Origin: Sphingomonas sp. Leaf412
GTDB lineage: Bacteria; Pseudomonadota; Alphaproteobacteria; Sphingomonadales; Sphingomonadaceae
NCBI RefSeq assembly: GCF_001425405.1
Contig: NZ_LMQP01000003.1
Coordinates: 89,556-135,672 of the forward strand
Reading direction: 5' to 3'
Length of the DNA stretch: 46,117 bases
The notes below the pieces were generated by a model that made no database searches, was not told the DNA's origin, and saw nothing but the letters and a program-made list of their open reading frames with translations. The position numbers and the translations under genes were made by a program. This document shows positions 7,440 through 17,170 of this stretch, piece after piece; the first letter of the stretch is position 1, and the number at the start of each line of letters is the position of its first letter.

Positions 7440-8741
7440 ATGACCGATTCCGCCCGCTCCCTGTCCGACAGTTTCGCCAGCGTGCCGGTACCCAAGGACG
7501 CGGGCTTCTGGCGCACGATGTTCGCGTTCGTCGGGCCGGGGTGGCTGGTCGCGGTCGGATATATGGACCCGGGCAACTGGGCGACCGACATCGCGGGCGG
7601 TTCGGCGTTCGGCTACACCCTGCTCAGCGTCGTGCTGTGTTCGAACCTGATGGCGATCGTGCTGCAATCGCTTGCCGCGCGGCTGGGGATCGGGGCGGGG
7701 CTGGACCTGGCGCAGGCGTGCCGGGCGAATACGTCGCGGCCCGTCAACTGGGCCTTGTGGGCGCTGGCGGAGGTGGCGATCATCGCGTGCGACCTGGCGG
7801 AGGTGCTGGGGACCGCGATCGCGCTGAAACTGCTGTTCGGGCTGCCCTTGCTGTACGGCGTCGTCCTGACCGTGCTGGACGTGTTCCTGATCCTGGCCCT
7901 GCAACGCTACGGCTTCCGCAAGCTGGAGGCGTTCATCGGCGCGTTGCTGATCGTCATCGCGATCTGCTTCGGCTTCGAGCTGGTCTGGGCCAATCCGGAC
8001 TGGGCGGCGGCGGCGGGCGGGTTGATCCCGCGGCCGGAGATCGTGACCGATCCCGCCAAGCTGTACATCGCGATCGGCATCCTGGGCGCGACCGTGATGC
8101 CGCACAACCTGTACCTGCATTCCAGCATCGTGCAGACCCGCGCGTACGAGGCCGGGGAGCGCGAGCGGCGCCGCGCCCTGACGCTGGCGACGATCGATTC
8201 GACCGTCGCGCTGGGCCTCGCCTTCTTCATCAACGCCGCGATCCTGATCCTGGCGGCGGCGGCGTTCCACGTCGCGGGGCGGACCGACGTGGCGGATATC
8301 GAGCAGGCGCACGAACTGCTGGCCCCGATGCTGGGCGTCGGCGCGGCGGGCGTCGTCTTCGCGATCGCCCTGCTGGCCAGCGGGCAGAATTCCACCGTCA
8401 CGGGCACGCTGGCGGGGCAGATCGTGATGGAGGGGTTCCTGAACATCCGCCTTCCCGTGTGGCTGCGGCGGCTGGTGACCCGTGCCATCGCGATCGTGCC
8501 CGCGGTGGTGGTCGTGGGCATGAGCGGGGAGGGCGGGGCGACGAACCTCCTGGTGTTGAGCCAGGTGGTGTTGAGCCTGCAACTGCCCTTCGCGGTGATC
8601 CCGCTGGTCCTGCTGACGGGCAACCGGCGCGTGATGGGCGCGTTCGTCGCGCCGCGCTGGTTGATCGCGCTGGCGTGGGCAATCGCGGCGGTGATCGTGG
8701 CGCTGAACGGCTATCTGCTGTGGGGAACCGTGGCGGGCTGA
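7440..8741 (+). CDS. mntH: Nramp family proton-coupled Mn/Fe transporter
   Basis: Inner-membrane importer of divalent metal ions. 433 residues with about 11 hydrophobic segments. The metal-site motif DPGNW is at about residues 43-47, and MPHNLYLHS, the second metal-binding helix, is at about 220-228. Both are diagnostic of Nramp. The ATG at 7440 follows GCCGGGGC. The promoter region carries repeated ATGACG motifs. Downstream (8742-8942) there is no gene and no clear terminator. Confidence 0.95.
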   Translation: MTDSARSLSDSFASVPVPKDAGFWRTMFAFVGPGWLVAVGYMDPGNWATDIAGGSAFGYTLLSVVLCSNLMAIVLQSLAARLGIGAGLDLAQACRANTSRPVNWALWALAEVAIIACDLAEVLGTAIALKLLFGLPLLYGVVLTVLDVFLILALQRYGFRKLEAFIGALLIVIAICFGFELVWANPDWAAAAGGLIPRPEIVTDPAKLYIAIGILGATVMPHNLYLHSSIVQTRAYEAGERERRRALTLATIDSTVALGLAFFINAAILILAAAAFHVAGRTDVADIEQAHELLAPMLGVGAAGVVFAIALLASGQNSTVTGTLAGQIVMEGFLNIRLPVWLRRLVTRAIAIVPAVVVVGMSGEGGATNLLVLSQVVLSLQLPFAVIPLVLLTGNRRVMGAFVAPRWLIALAWAIAAVIVALNGYLLWGTVAG

Positions 8742-8869
8742 GCGGGCCGGAAGTTCACAAAGTTTACGCCACGTGAGGGTGCGGGGCGCGGGGTGTGGCG
8801 GGGCTTTCACGGGGCGACGACGGCATGCGCGAAGCGTGGGAACGGCCATGACGCACGTGTAACCCGGGA

Positions 8870-8886
8870 GGGGGGATGTAGGACAG
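8870..8886 (+). repeat. 17-nt motif shared with 45975-45991
   Basis: GGGGGGATGTAGGACAG occurs here, between mntH and the XpaC-like gene, and again upstream of udgX. The rest of 8742-8942 shows nothing recognisable. Confidence 0.45.
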
Positions 8887-8942
8887 CGGTAGCGTGGAAA
8901 CGGGGACCCGTATGGAGCGCGGACCCCATGTTCGCCGTCGCG

Positions 8943-9656
8943 CTACGTCGACGCCCCCTCGTCCCCGGCGTACCGGATCTCGAGATACCGCTGTCGTGTC
9001 GCCAGCGTGTCGAGGTCGCCCTGCGCCAGCTGCTCGCTCATGTCGCCGATCTCGCGCTCGATCGTGGATAGGCCCTCGGCCAGCTGCTGGTCGGGGGTCT
9101 TGCCGTTGCGCGGGGTGGCGCGCATCGCGGGCGGCACGCGCTGATAGTCGCGGACGAAGGCGGGGAGCTGTTCGCCCACGAGGCGACGGATCTCGAACGC
9201 GGCGGGGGCGTCGTCGTCGAGCCCCGACAGCTGTACGCCCAACGTGTCGAGCCGCTGCTCGATGCGGTTCAGGATGGGGACCGCCGGCGCGGGAAGGGCG
9301 GGGCGTTGCGCGTCGAGCCAGCGCGCGGTCTGCATCGGCAACGCCTTCAGTTCCGCCTTCGCGATCCGTTCGGGCGTGGGCACCGGGGTCGCGGGGGCGA
9401 AGAGGATCAGGACGGTCGCCGCCAGCATCGCCAGCATCACCGCCAGGGTGCCGAACATGCCCAGCGGCATGACGATGCCGCCGAACAGCGCGGCGACGAT
9501 CAGGATCGCGGCATTGACGGCAGCGATCGTCACCACGCGCGTCTTCAGACCGCCGCGCCCGCGCCGCGAGCGGCGCTGGAGCGGGATCACCTCGCCACCC
9601 TGTCGCCGCAGCTGCGCGGCGCGGGCGTCGCCGACCGCCTCGTCGACTTCCGTCAC
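8943..9656 (-). CDS. TelA-linked membrane protein, possibly XpaC-like
   Basis: About 237 residues. A basic N-terminus (RRSRRGRGG) is followed by two adjacent membrane segments (about 40-88), then a cytoplasmic helical domain with TPERIAKAELKALPMQT and a long helix rich in Q, L and R. The start is GTG 9656, overlapping the telA stop as GTGA. XpaC-family proteins (named for a halo-indolyl phosphate phenotype) often neighbour TelA in other bacteria. Assignment to that family here rests on context and overall layout, not on a clear motif. Confidence 0.7.
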   Translation of the reverse strand: MTEVDEAVGDARAAQLRRQGGEVIPLQRRSRRGRGGLKTRVVTIAAVNAAILIVAALFGGIVMPLGMFGTLAVMLAMLAATVLILFAPATPVPTPERIAKAELKALPMQTARWLDAQRPALPAPAVPILNRIEQRLDTLGVQLSGLDDDAPAAFEIRRLVGEQLPAFVRDYQRVPPAMRATPRNGKTPDQQLAEGLSTIEREIGDMSEQLAQGDLDTLATRQRYLEIRYAGDEGAST

Positions 9657-10858
9657 AGCGACTCCAGCCGGTACTGGTCGGCCGGGCCCGAAACGCGGTT
9701 CTGCGTCGCGCCCTCCGCCCGCGCGATGTAGCCGCGCGATTTCTCCACTTCGGTGCCCAGCGCGGTGACGGTCACCTTCATGCTGTCGAGCGCCTTCAGC
9801 TTGAACGTGTCGATCGCGTCCATCGTGTCGTAGATGTTCTGGAACGCGCGTTGCAGCGTTTCGAGCGGGATCGCGGACGCGGCGGCCTGCTCGTGGATCT
9901 GCGCGGTGTTCTGGCGCAGGAGCTTGCCGGTCGAATCAATGATGCCCGCGGTGGTGGCGTTCAGTTGCGTCACCTGTTCCAGCACCAGTTTCTGGTTCGT
10001 CAGCGCCTGCGCCACGGTCACCGCGGTGCGCAAGGCGGCGACGGTGGTGGTCGATGCGCGGTCGACGCCCTTCACCAGCTCGACGTTGTTCTTCTTCACG
10101 AGGTCCAGCGCGAGATAGCCCTGCACCGTCACCGCCATCTGCGTCAGCAGGTCCTGCGTCCGCTGCCGCGCGTAGAACAAGGCGGTCTCGCGGATCGCCT
10201 TCGCCTTCGCCGGATCGGTGGCGTCAAGGTCGTTGGCGATCTCCTCCAGCTTCGCGTCCATCGTCTGCGACAGGTGGATCATCTGTTCCAGCCGCCCCAT
10301 CGCGGTCCACAGGTTCGCGCGCTCGGTGTCGATGGCGGCATTGTCCATCAGCAGTTCGTCCTTGCCGGATGCGAGGCTCTTCAGGATCGAGCTGATATGC
10401 GTCTGCGACGATTTGTAGCCGTCGAAGTAATTGCGCATCTTGCTGCCGAACGGGATGATGCCGAACAGCTTCTGCGGCGCGGTCAGGTTGCCCTTCTTGC
10501 CCGGGTCGAGATCCTCCACCACGCGGCGCAGCTCGGCCAGGTCCTTGCCGACACCGGTTTCCTGATCCATCGCGCGGACCGGGCGGTCGAGGAAGCGGTT
10601 GGACTGTCCCGCCGCCTCGCGGATCTCCTTCGCGCCCATGCTGGTGATCGCGTCGACGCGCTTGCCGAATTCGGGCGAGTTGGCGTCGGCGGCGACGAGG
10701 TCGGCGACGAACGTGTCGACGCGCTTCTCCAGCTCCGATTTCGTCCCCGTGTCGACCGGCACCAGCCCCGCCGCCTTCTCAGCGCGCACCGTGGGCACGG
10801 GATCGGGCGGGGTGAGGGTGATGGTCGGCTCGGTCGTCGTATCGGGCGTCGTCGCCAT
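9653..10858 (-). CDS. Toxic anion resistance protein TelA/KlaA family
   Basis: 401 residues, cytoplasmic and almost wholly helical. The central region (LFGIIPFGSKMRNYFDGYKS, then LEQMIHLSQTMD and LVKKNNVELVKGVDRASTT) is characteristic of TelA. The family is linked to tellurite resistance and tolerance of envelope stress; the mechanism is unsettled. The start at 10858 (MATTPDTTTEP) has AAAGGACG just upstream; an ATG 18 codons earlier is less likely. It is co-translated with the downstream membrane protein gene. Confidence 0.9.
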   Translation of the reverse strand: MATTPDTTTEPTITLTPPDPVPTVRAEKAAGLVPVDTGTKSELEKRVDTFVADLVAADANSPEFGKRVDAITSMGAKEIREAAGQSNRFLDRPVRAMDQETGVGKDLAELRRVVEDLDPGKKGNLTAPQKLFGIIPFGSKMRNYFDGYKSSQTHISSILKSLASGKDELLMDNAAIDTERANLWTAMGRLEQMIHLSQTMDAKLEEIANDLDATDPAKAKAIRETALFYARQRTQDLLTQMAVTVQGYLALDLVKKNNVELVKGVDRASTTTVAALRTAVTVAQALTNQKLVLEQVTQLNATTAGIIDSTGKLLRQNTAQIHEQAAASAIPLETLQRAFQNIYDTMDAIDTFKLKALDSMKVTVTALGTEVEKSRGYIARAEGATQNRVSGPADQYRLESL

Positions 10859-11009
10859 GGTCGTCCTTTCCAAAGCCCGCATCCATCGTGACGCGGCCCG
10901 GCTGATATTCAAGTGTCATATATAGCTATGGCACCGCTGCGCCAACCTTCTTGCGCACGATGACAGCGCCGGGCGCGGCTGCTATCGTCGGGCGCGAGGA
11001 AGGTGCGCG

Positions 11010-11273
11010 ATGAACGACATGGCGAAGATCGTCCGCAACGGCACGCGGCAGAGCGTCGAACTGCCCGAGGGTTTCGGTTTCGACGGCGACGAGGTGCACG
11101 TCCGCCGCGACGGCGCGCGGATCGTGCTGGAATCCGCGGGCGAGATCGACGCGGACACGGGGCTGCCGATGGAGACGCTGCGCGCGCTGATCCAGGAGGG
11201 GCTGGACAGCGGGCCGAGCGAGGTGTGGGATACCGAGGCGTTGAAACGTGAAATGCGTGCGCGCCTGAAGTGA
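11010..11273 (+). CDS. Antitoxin with AbrB-like N-terminus and ParD-like C-terminus
   Basis: 87 residues. Residues 4-45 (MAKIVRNGTRQSVELPEGFG, then VHVRRDG) look like a swapped-hairpin AbrB/VapB DNA-binding domain. Residues 56-87, with LIQEGLDSGP and LKREMRARL, look like the toxin-binding tail of ParD antitoxins. Start ATG 11010 is preceded by GAGGAAGG. Its stop overlaps the toxin GTG as GTGA. Expected to autorepress its own operon. Confidence 0.85.
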   Translation: MNDMAKIVRNGTRQSVELPEGFGFDGDEVHVRRDGARIVLESAGEIDADTGLPMETLRALIQEGLDSGPSEVWDTEALKREMRARLK

Positions 11274-11560
11274 CGATCGTCCGTTCGCCGCGCGCGGTCG
11301 ATGACCTGTTTGCGATCTGGTCCTACATCTACGATCACGACGAGGCCGCCGCGGATCGGTTGATCGAGCGGATCGAAGCGAAGCTGTCGCGCCTCGAATC
11401 GTTCCCCGGTCTCGGGGCAAGACGGTCGGCTGGCGACACCGACATGCGCAGCGTCGCGATCGGCCGTTATATCCTGTGGTATCGCGCGTTGCCGGACGGT
11501 GTCGAACTTGTCCGCGTCCTCCACGCGTCGCGCGACGCGTCCCGCCTGACATTCGACTGA
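11270..11560 (+). CDS. RelE/ParE family toxin
   Basis: 96 residues with the ParE pattern: SPRAVDDLFAIWSYIYDHDE, IERIEAKLSRLESFPGLG, MRSVAIGRYILWYR and VLHASRD at the end. ParE toxins poison DNA gyrase; RelE relatives cut mRNA, and the two are hard to separate by eye. The GTG start overlaps the antitoxin stop. The pair lies between divergent telA and typA. Confidence 0.88.
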   Translation: MTIVRSPRAVDDLFAIWSYIYDHDEAAADRLIERIEAKLSRLESFPGLGARRSAGDTDMRSVAIGRYILWYRALPDGVELVRVLHASRDASRLTFD

Positions 11561-11563
11561 CCC

Positions 11564-11591
11564 TTCCCGCAACGCAGCATCTGCGCTATGG
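11564..11591 (+). promoter_or_regulatory. Candidate typA promoter
   Basis: TTCCCG (11564-11569), 16 bases, then CTATGG (11586-11591). The same layout recurs before the ABC-F gene and ctpA. Confidence 0.35.
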
Positions 11592-11640
11592 GCGCCCGCG
11601 AAACCCGCTGCACGTTCGCGCGGGATACCCAGGAATCCGC

Positions 11641-13464
11641 ATGAACCTGCGCAACATCGCCATCATCGCGCACGTCGATCATGGCAAGACCACTCTCGTC
11701 GACCAGCTCTTCCGCCAGTCGGGCACCTTCCGCGACAACCAGCGCGTCGAGGAGCGCGCGATGGATTCGAACGATCTGGAGAAGGAGCGCGGGATCACGA
11801 TCCTGGCCAAGCCCACCTCGATCGAGTGGGAAGGCGTGCGCATCAACATCGTCGACACGCCCGGCCACGCCGATTTCGGCGGCGAGGTGGAGCGCATCCT
11901 CAGCATGGTCGACGGCGTCATCCTGCTGGTCGACGCGGCCGAGGGCGCGATGCCGCAGACCAAGTTCGTGACCGGCAAGGCGCTGGCGCTGGGCCTGCGC
12001 CCGATCGTGGTCGTCAACAAGGTCGACCGCGCCGACGCGCGCATCCAGGAAGTGCTGGACGAGGTATTCGACCTGTTCGTCGCGCTGGAGGCCAGCGACG
12101 AGCAGCTCGACTTCCCCGTCCTCTACGCCTCGGGCCGCAACGGCTATGCCTCCACCGACATGGACCGGCGCGAGGGCACGCTGACCCCGATGTTCGAGAC
12201 GATCGTCAGCCACGTCCCGCCCCCCAGCCTGGACGAGGACGCGCCGTTCAGCTTCCTCGTGACGCTGCTGGACCGCGACAATTTCCTCGGCCGCATCCTG
12301 ACCGGGCGCGTCCAGTCGGGCGTGGTGAAGGTGAACCAGCCGATCCACGCGCTGGACGACGACAGCAACGTGATCGAGACCGGCCGCGCGTCGAAGCTGA
12401 TGAGCTTCCGCGGGCTGGAGCGCGTGCCCGTCGAGGAGGCGCGCGCGGGCGACATCATCAGCCTCGCCGGCCTGACCGTCGCCACGGTGGCGCACACGAT
12501 CTGCGACCCGTCCGTGACGCAGGCGATCCACGCGCAGCCGATCGATCCCCCGACGCTGTCGATGCGCTTCGCGGTGAACGATTCGCCGATGGCGGGGCGT
12601 GAGGGCAGCAAGGTCACCAGCCGGATGATCCGCGACCGCCTGATGCGCGAGGCGGAGACGAACGTCGCGATCAAGGTCACCGAGGCGGCCGACCGCGACA
12701 GTTTCGAAGTGGCGGGCCGCGGCGAATTGCAGCTGGGCGTGCTGATCGAGACGATGCGGCGCGAGGGCTTCGAACTGGGCATCAGCCGCCCGCGCGTGCT
12801 GTTCGGCGAGGATGAGGACGGGAAGAAGACCGAGCCGTACGAAACCGTCATCATCGACGTCGACGAGGAGCATTCGGGCACGGTCGTCGAGAAGATGAAC
12901 GTCCGCAAGGCGGAGATGACCGACATGCGGCCGTCCACCGGCGGCAAGACGCGCATCACCTTCAGCGCGCCGTCGCGCGGCATGATCGGCTATCATGGCG
13001 AGTTCCTGTCGGACACGCGCGGTACCGGGATCATGAACCGCCTGTTCGAGCGATACGGTCCCCACAAGGGCCAGATCGAGGGGCGCAAGAACGGCGTCCT
13101 CATCTCCAACGGCGCGGGCGAGGCCAACAGCTACGCGCTCGGCCCGCTGGAAGGGCGCGGCATCCTGTTCGTCGGCCATGGCGAGGCGCTGTACGAGGGC
13201 ATGGTGATCGGCGAGAACGCCAAGACGGAGGACCTTGAGGTCAATCCGATGAAGGCGAAGCAGCTGACCAACTTCCGCGCATCGGGCGGCAAGGACGACG
13301 CCATCCGGCTGACCCCGCCGAAGAAGATGACGCTGGAACAGGCGATCGCCTATATCGACGACGACGAGATGGTGGAGGTGACGCCCAAGTCGATCCGCCT
13401 GCGCAAGCGTCACCTGGACCCCAACGAGCGCAAGCGCGCGAGCCGGTCCAAGCAGGCGGCGTAA
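11641..13464 (+). CDS. typA: Ribosome-associated GTPase TypA/BipA
   Basis: Translational GTPase that binds 70S ribosomes and supports growth under stress and 50S assembly. 607 residues. G1 AHVDHGKTT is at residues 10-18, switch [13 protein letters not shown] and NKVD follow, and the C-terminal EF-G-like domains contain [14 protein letters not shown] and a TypA-specific tail ending in a Lys/Arg-rich segment. Start ATG 11641 is preceded by AGGAATCC. The frame is open upstream, but that part overlaps the toxin gene. Confidence 0.97.
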   Translation: MNLRNIAIIAHVDHGKTTLVDQLFRQSGTFRDNQRVEERAMDSNDLEKERGITILAKPTSIEWEGVRINIVDTPGHADFGGEVERILSMVDGVILLVDAAEGAMPQTKFVTGKALALGLRPIVVVNKVDRADARIQEVLDEVFDLFVALEASDEQLDFPVLYASGRNGYASTDMDRREGTLTPMFETIVSHVPPPSLDEDAPFSFLVTLLDRDNFLGRILTGRVQSGVVKVNQPIHALDDDSNVIETGRASKLMSFRGLERVPVEEARAGDIISLAGLTVATVAHTICDPSVTQAIHAQPIDPPTLSMRFAVNDSPMAGREGSKVTSRMIRDRLMREAETNVAIKVTEAADRDSFEVAGRGELQLGVLIETMRREGFELGISRPRVLFGEDEDGKKTEPYETVIIDVDEEHSGTVVEKMNVRKAEMTDMRPSTGGKTRITFSAPSRGMIGYHGEFLSDTRGTGIMNRLFERYGPHKGQIEGRKNGVLISNGAGEANSYALGPLEGRGILFVGHGEALYEGMVIGENAKTEDLEVNPMKAKQLTNFRASGGKDDAIRLTPPKKMTLEQAIAYIDDDEMVEVTPKSIRLRKRHLDPNERKRASRSKQAA

Positions 13465-13488
13465 CCCGACCGACATCGACGGACGGCC

Positions 13489-13520
13489 GACGGCCGGGGG
13501 CGGGTACGCCTCCGGCCGTC
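13489..13520 (+). terminator. Strong hairpin after typA
   Basis: A 14-bp stem, GACGGCCGG with CCGGCCGTC extended inward by five more pairs, and a GGTA loop, begins 25 bases after the typA stop. There is no T tract, so termination efficiency is uncertain. The rest of 13521-13715 has no gene; it is the leader of the TonB receptor. Confidence 0.45.
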
Positions 13521-13715
13521 GTTGCGCAGGGCCCCCGCGGGCCGTTGCCGCTGTTACCTTTTTGCAACGCACAACGAACGACTTACGCGAAGGCGGGAAT
13601 CGACTCGTGCGTGTAATCGAACCGACATATTGCAGCGGCAGGGCGCGCATCGGACGGCGGAGAATCGCCGCGGATGCGTTTCACGGGCCAGGGCCCAAAA
13701 CGGGGTTACAACATC

Positions 13716-16700
13716 ATGCGAAACAGCCTGTTCCTGGGCGCCGCGGCGATCGCCATGATCGCCCCGGCCGCCGCGATGGCGCAAGAGACGACGTCGACGA
13801 TCCGGGGCAACGTCACGTCGGGCGACGCGCCCGCGGCCGGTGCGCGCGTGGTGGCGACGCACGTCCCGTCGGGCACGGTGACGGAGACGACGGCCGATGC
13901 GAACGGCGTCTACACGCTGAACGGTCTTCGCGCCGGCGGTCCTTTCACGGTCGAGGTGACCGCCGCAGAGGGCAACACGCAGGTAACCGACATCTTCACC
14001 GTCGTGGGTCAGCCGTACACGCTGCCGATCGACCTCGCCACGGCATCGGGCGGCAGCGACATCGTCGTCACCGCGGGGTCGATCCAGGGCGCGGGCGTCA
14101 CGTCGGACGGACCGCAGACGGTGCTGACCGCGCGCGACATCGCGAAGGTGGCGTCCGTCAATCGCGACGTCCGCGATCTGGCGCGCCGTGATCCGTTCGC
14201 CAATCTCGACGCGTCGAACAGCCGGGCGGTCAGCTTCGCGGGCACCAACCCGCGTTTCAACCGCTTCACGATCAACGGCGTGCAGGTCGGCGACAATTTC
14301 GGCCTGAATTCCGATTCCAACCCCACCGGCCGCGGCCCCATTCCGTTCGACGCGATCGAGCAGTTCTCGGTCTCGATCGCCCCGTTCGACATCCGCCAGG
14401 GCAATTTCCAGGGCGGCGCGATCAACACCACGATGAAATCGGGCACCAACAACTTCCAGGGCACCGGCTTCTATTCGACCAGCACCGACGAGATGCAGGG
14501 CAAGCGTCTCCGCTCGCTCGACATTTCCAGCTCGCTGCCCAGCTATAATTCCGAAACCTATGGCGCCACGCTGTCGGGACCGATCGTCGCCGACAAGCTG
14601 TTCTTCATGGTTTCGGCCGAGCGCAACACCGATCCGCGGCCCTTCACGCCAAGCGGCATCGCGCAGGTTCCTGGCCTGACGCAGGGCACGCTGGATACGA
14701 TCACGGGCATCGCGCAGTCGCGGTACGGTTATGACGCAGGTACGATCCTGCCGCTGAACAACCAGGTGGACGAGAAGATCGTCGGCAAGATCGACTGGAA
14801 CATCACGACGGGCCAGCGCCTGTCGCTGTCCTACATCAACGCCTACGAATCTGCCGATGTGCTTCAGAATACTGCGGTCAACAACGCCGCTACGCCGCAG
14901 ATCGGCCTGTCGTCGAACGCATACAGCCGCAGCGTATTGCTGCGCGCGGGCATCGTGCAGCTGAATTCGGACTGGACCGACCGCCTGTCGACCGAAGTGC
15001 GCGGCCTCTACAAGTGGAACCGCGTCGGTCAGGACGCGCTGGGCAACCGCAATTTCGCGCAGTTCCGCGTGTGCGCCGCGCCGACCAGCATCATCGCCGC
15101 CAGCGGCAGCGACACGGCGACGGGTTGCGGCACGGGCGTTCCGGTCGTGTCGTTCGGGCCGGACATCAGCCGTCAGGCGAACCAGCTGTTCTTCGACACC
15201 TGGGGTGGGTCGGCGCTGGCGAAATATTCGGCCGAGGGGCATGACATCCGCGCGCTGGTCGAGGTGAATCAGAACCGCACGTTCAACCTGTTCCAGCAGA
15301 ACGTGACGGGCAATTATTACTTCGACTCGATCGCGGACTTCCGGGCGGGCAACGCCAGCGGGGCGAACATCGCAATCCCGCTGACGGGCGACATCAACAC
15401 CGTCGCCGCCGATTTCCGCTACACCCAGTTCACCTTCGGGCTGGAGGATGCGTGGCAGGTGACCGATACGCTGCGCGTGACGTCGGGCGTGCGCTACGAC
15501 CTGTATTCGATGGGCGACACGATCCCGTTCAACCCGTTCTTCCAGGCGCGTACCGGTTTCCGTAACACCAAGACGTTCAAGGGGTTGGATAATTTCCAAC
15601 CGCGCATCAGCTTCGAATGGACACCCGACAATGCCCTGCGCGTGCGCGGCGGCGTCGGGATCTTCGGCGGCGGATCGCCGGACGTGTATCTGTCGAACAG
15701 CTTCTCGACCACGGGCGTCCTGGCCAACGCCTTTGCCAGCGGCGGGACGCTGGGCGTGACGCGCGCCACTGCTGCGGGAACAGCGACCGCGACCTGCGCG
15801 GGGTCGTCGTTCAACGCTAACGGCGTGTGCACCGGATTCCTGAACAACGTGACGGGCACTTCGGTGCCGGCGGTGGTGACCAACTATCTGGCCAACAATA
15901 CCGGATCGCTGGCGACCGCGGGAACCGCCGCGCTCGATCCGGACCTGCGTCTGCCGTCGAACATGAAGGCGACGATCTCCGCCGACTACAAGCTGTTCGG
16001 CCTGAACATCGGCGGCGACTTCCTGTATACGAAGACGCTGAACGCGCCTAGCTTCACCGATGCGCGCTCGATCGTCATCGGCACGCTGCCCGACGGTCGT
16101 CCGCGCTACAACGCCTCGACCTTGTATAACGGGCAGGTCACGACCTCGGCAGGCGTGCCGATCGTCAACGGTGTCGGGTCGGACGGCAACAGCGACATCA
16201 TCTTCTTCAACGAGCGCCGCGGTCGCAGCTTCGTCGCGGTCGCGCGCGCGTCGAAGGACTTCGACTTCGGTCTCGACCTGGGTGCCAGCTTCACCTGGCA
16301 GGACGTGAAGGATGTCAGCCCGGCGACGTCGTCGACCGCGGGATCGCTGTACGGCAATGCCGCAATGTCGAACCCGAACCTGCCCGCCTACGGCATCTCC
16401 GCGGACCAGATCCGCTGGATGGTGAAGTACAATGTCGGTTTCGATCGCGCGTTCTTCGGCGACTACCGCACCGTAATGCAATTGTTCGGCGAGACGCGCG
16501 CGGGACGGCCATACAGCTACACGATGCGCAACAACGTTCAGGGCCGGTCGCCCGTGTTCGGGACGATCAGCAACAACGACCGCTATCTGTTGTATGTGCC
16601 GACCAGCACGACCGATCCGCTCGTGACCTACGACACGACGGCGACGCGCGACTCGCTCGAATCGTTCATCAACGGCAGCGAGCTGAGCAAGTATCGCGGG

Positions 16701-17072
16701 AAGATCGCGCCGAAGAACATCGGTCGCAATCCGGTTTATACGAAGATCGATCTTCACCTGGAGCAGGAAATCCCGACCTTCGTCGGCGGATCGCGTCTCG
16801 CGTTGTTCGCGGATATCGAGAACCTGCCGAACCTGCTGAACAAGAATTGGGGTGGCCTGCGCCAGTTCGGTTTCCCGCAGACCGGTCGGGTCGTGGACGT
16901 CACCTGCCTCACCACCGCGGGCAATGCGATCGGTGCGGGCACCGCGGCGAACGCACCGACGCAGCCGTGCGCGCAGTACCGCTACTCGGTCTACAACGAA
17001 CCGAACGAGCGCGCGGTCGTGAACAACGGGTCGTTCTACTTCATCCGCGTCGGCGCCCGGTTCAGCTTCTGA
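13716..17072 (+). CDS. TonB-dependent outer-membrane receptor, Oar-like
   Basis: 1118 residues. A signal peptide ends near AAAMAQ. Residues about 24-105 form a carboxypeptidase-regulatory-like beta domain (IRGNVTSGDAPAAGARV, then ANGVYTLNGLRAGG). A plug domain (about 110-260, with NPRFNRFTINGVQVGDNFG) and a long beta barrel follow, ending VGARFSF with the C-terminal Phe used for BAM insertion. Two extracellular-type loops hold Cys pairs (CAAPTS and GCGTG; TCAGSS and NGVC). The start at 13716 was chosen because it begins the signal peptide. The transported substrate is unknown. It is followed by a clear terminator and by a LytS/LytTR pair. Confidence 0.93.
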   Translation: MRNSLFLGAAAIAMIAPAAAMAQETTSTIRGNVTSGDAPAAGARVVATHVPSGTVTETTADANGVYTLNGLRAGGPFTVEVTAAEGNTQVTDIFTVVGQPYTLPIDLATASGGSDIVVTAGSIQGAGVTSDGPQTVLTARDIAKVASVNRDVRDLARRDPFANLDASNSRAVSFAGTNPRFNRFTINGVQVGDNFGLNSDSNPTGRGPIPFDAIEQFSVSIAPFDIRQGNFQGGAINTTMKSGTNNFQGTGFYSTSTDEMQGKRLRSLDISSSLPSYNSETYGATLSGPIVADKLFFMVSAERNTDPRPFTPSGIAQVPGLTQGTLDTITGIAQSRYGYDAGTILPLNNQVDEKIVGKIDWNITTGQRLSLSYINAYESADVLQNTAVNNAATPQIGLSSNAYSRSVLLRAGIVQLNSDWTDRLSTEVRGLYKWNRVGQDALGNRNFAQFRVCAAPTSIIAASGSDTATGCGTGVPVVSFGPDISRQANQLFFDTWGGSALAKYSAEGHDIRALVEVNQNRTFNLFQQNVTGNYYFDSIADFRAGNASGANIAIPLTGDINTVAADFRYTQFTFGLEDAWQVTDTLRVTSGVRYDLYSMGDTIPFNPFFQARTGFRNTKTFKGLDNFQPRISFEWTPDNALRVRGGVGIFGGGSPDVYLSNSFSTTGVLANAFASGGTLGVTRATAAGTATATCAGSSFNANGVCTGFLNNVTGTSVPAVVTNYLANNTGSLATAGTAALDPDLRLPSNMKATISADYKLFGLNIGGDFLYTKTLNAPSFTDARSIVIGTLPDGRPRYNASTLYNGQVTTSAGVPIVNGVGSDGNSDIIFFNERRGRSFVAVARASKDFDFGLDLGASFTWQDVKDVSPATSSTAGSLYGNAAMSNPNLPAYGISADQIRWMVKYNVGFDRAFFGDYRTVMQLFGETRAGRPYSYTMRNNVQGRSPVFGTISNNDRYLLYVPTSTTDPLVTYDTTATRDSLESFINGSELSKYRGKIAPKNIGRNPVYTKIDLHLEQEIPTFVGGSRLALFADIENLPNLLNKNWGGLRQFGFPQTGRVVDVTCLTTAGNAIGAGTAANAPTQPCAQYRYSVYNEPNERAVVNNGSFYFIRVGARFSF

Positions 17073-17094
17073 TCCGCGCCGTCGCCTGAACCAT

Positions 17095-17134
17095 GGGCCG
17101 TCGTCCTTTCGCAGGACGGCGGCCCTTCTTTTTT
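17095..17134 (+). terminator. Rho-independent terminator of the TonB receptor gene
   Basis: A 13-bp stem (17095-17107 with 17113-17125, one G-T pair), a TTCGC loop, then TTCTTTTTT. It lies 22 bases after the stop. Confidence 0.92.
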
Positions 17135-17170
17135 GCGTCGCGGGCGCGCGCTTGATACAAGCGGCGTCGC

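Noticed and set aside
13530..13561. GGCCC-CCGC-GGGCC hairpin with a later TTTTT as a terminator before the TonB receptor
   Set aside because: The T run is about 14 bases past the stem, too far for intrinsic termination.
11467..13650. 727-codon open frame opposite typA
   Set aside because: Antisense shadow: no start signal or recognisable motif, and it covers the toxin gene end and intergenic hairpin.
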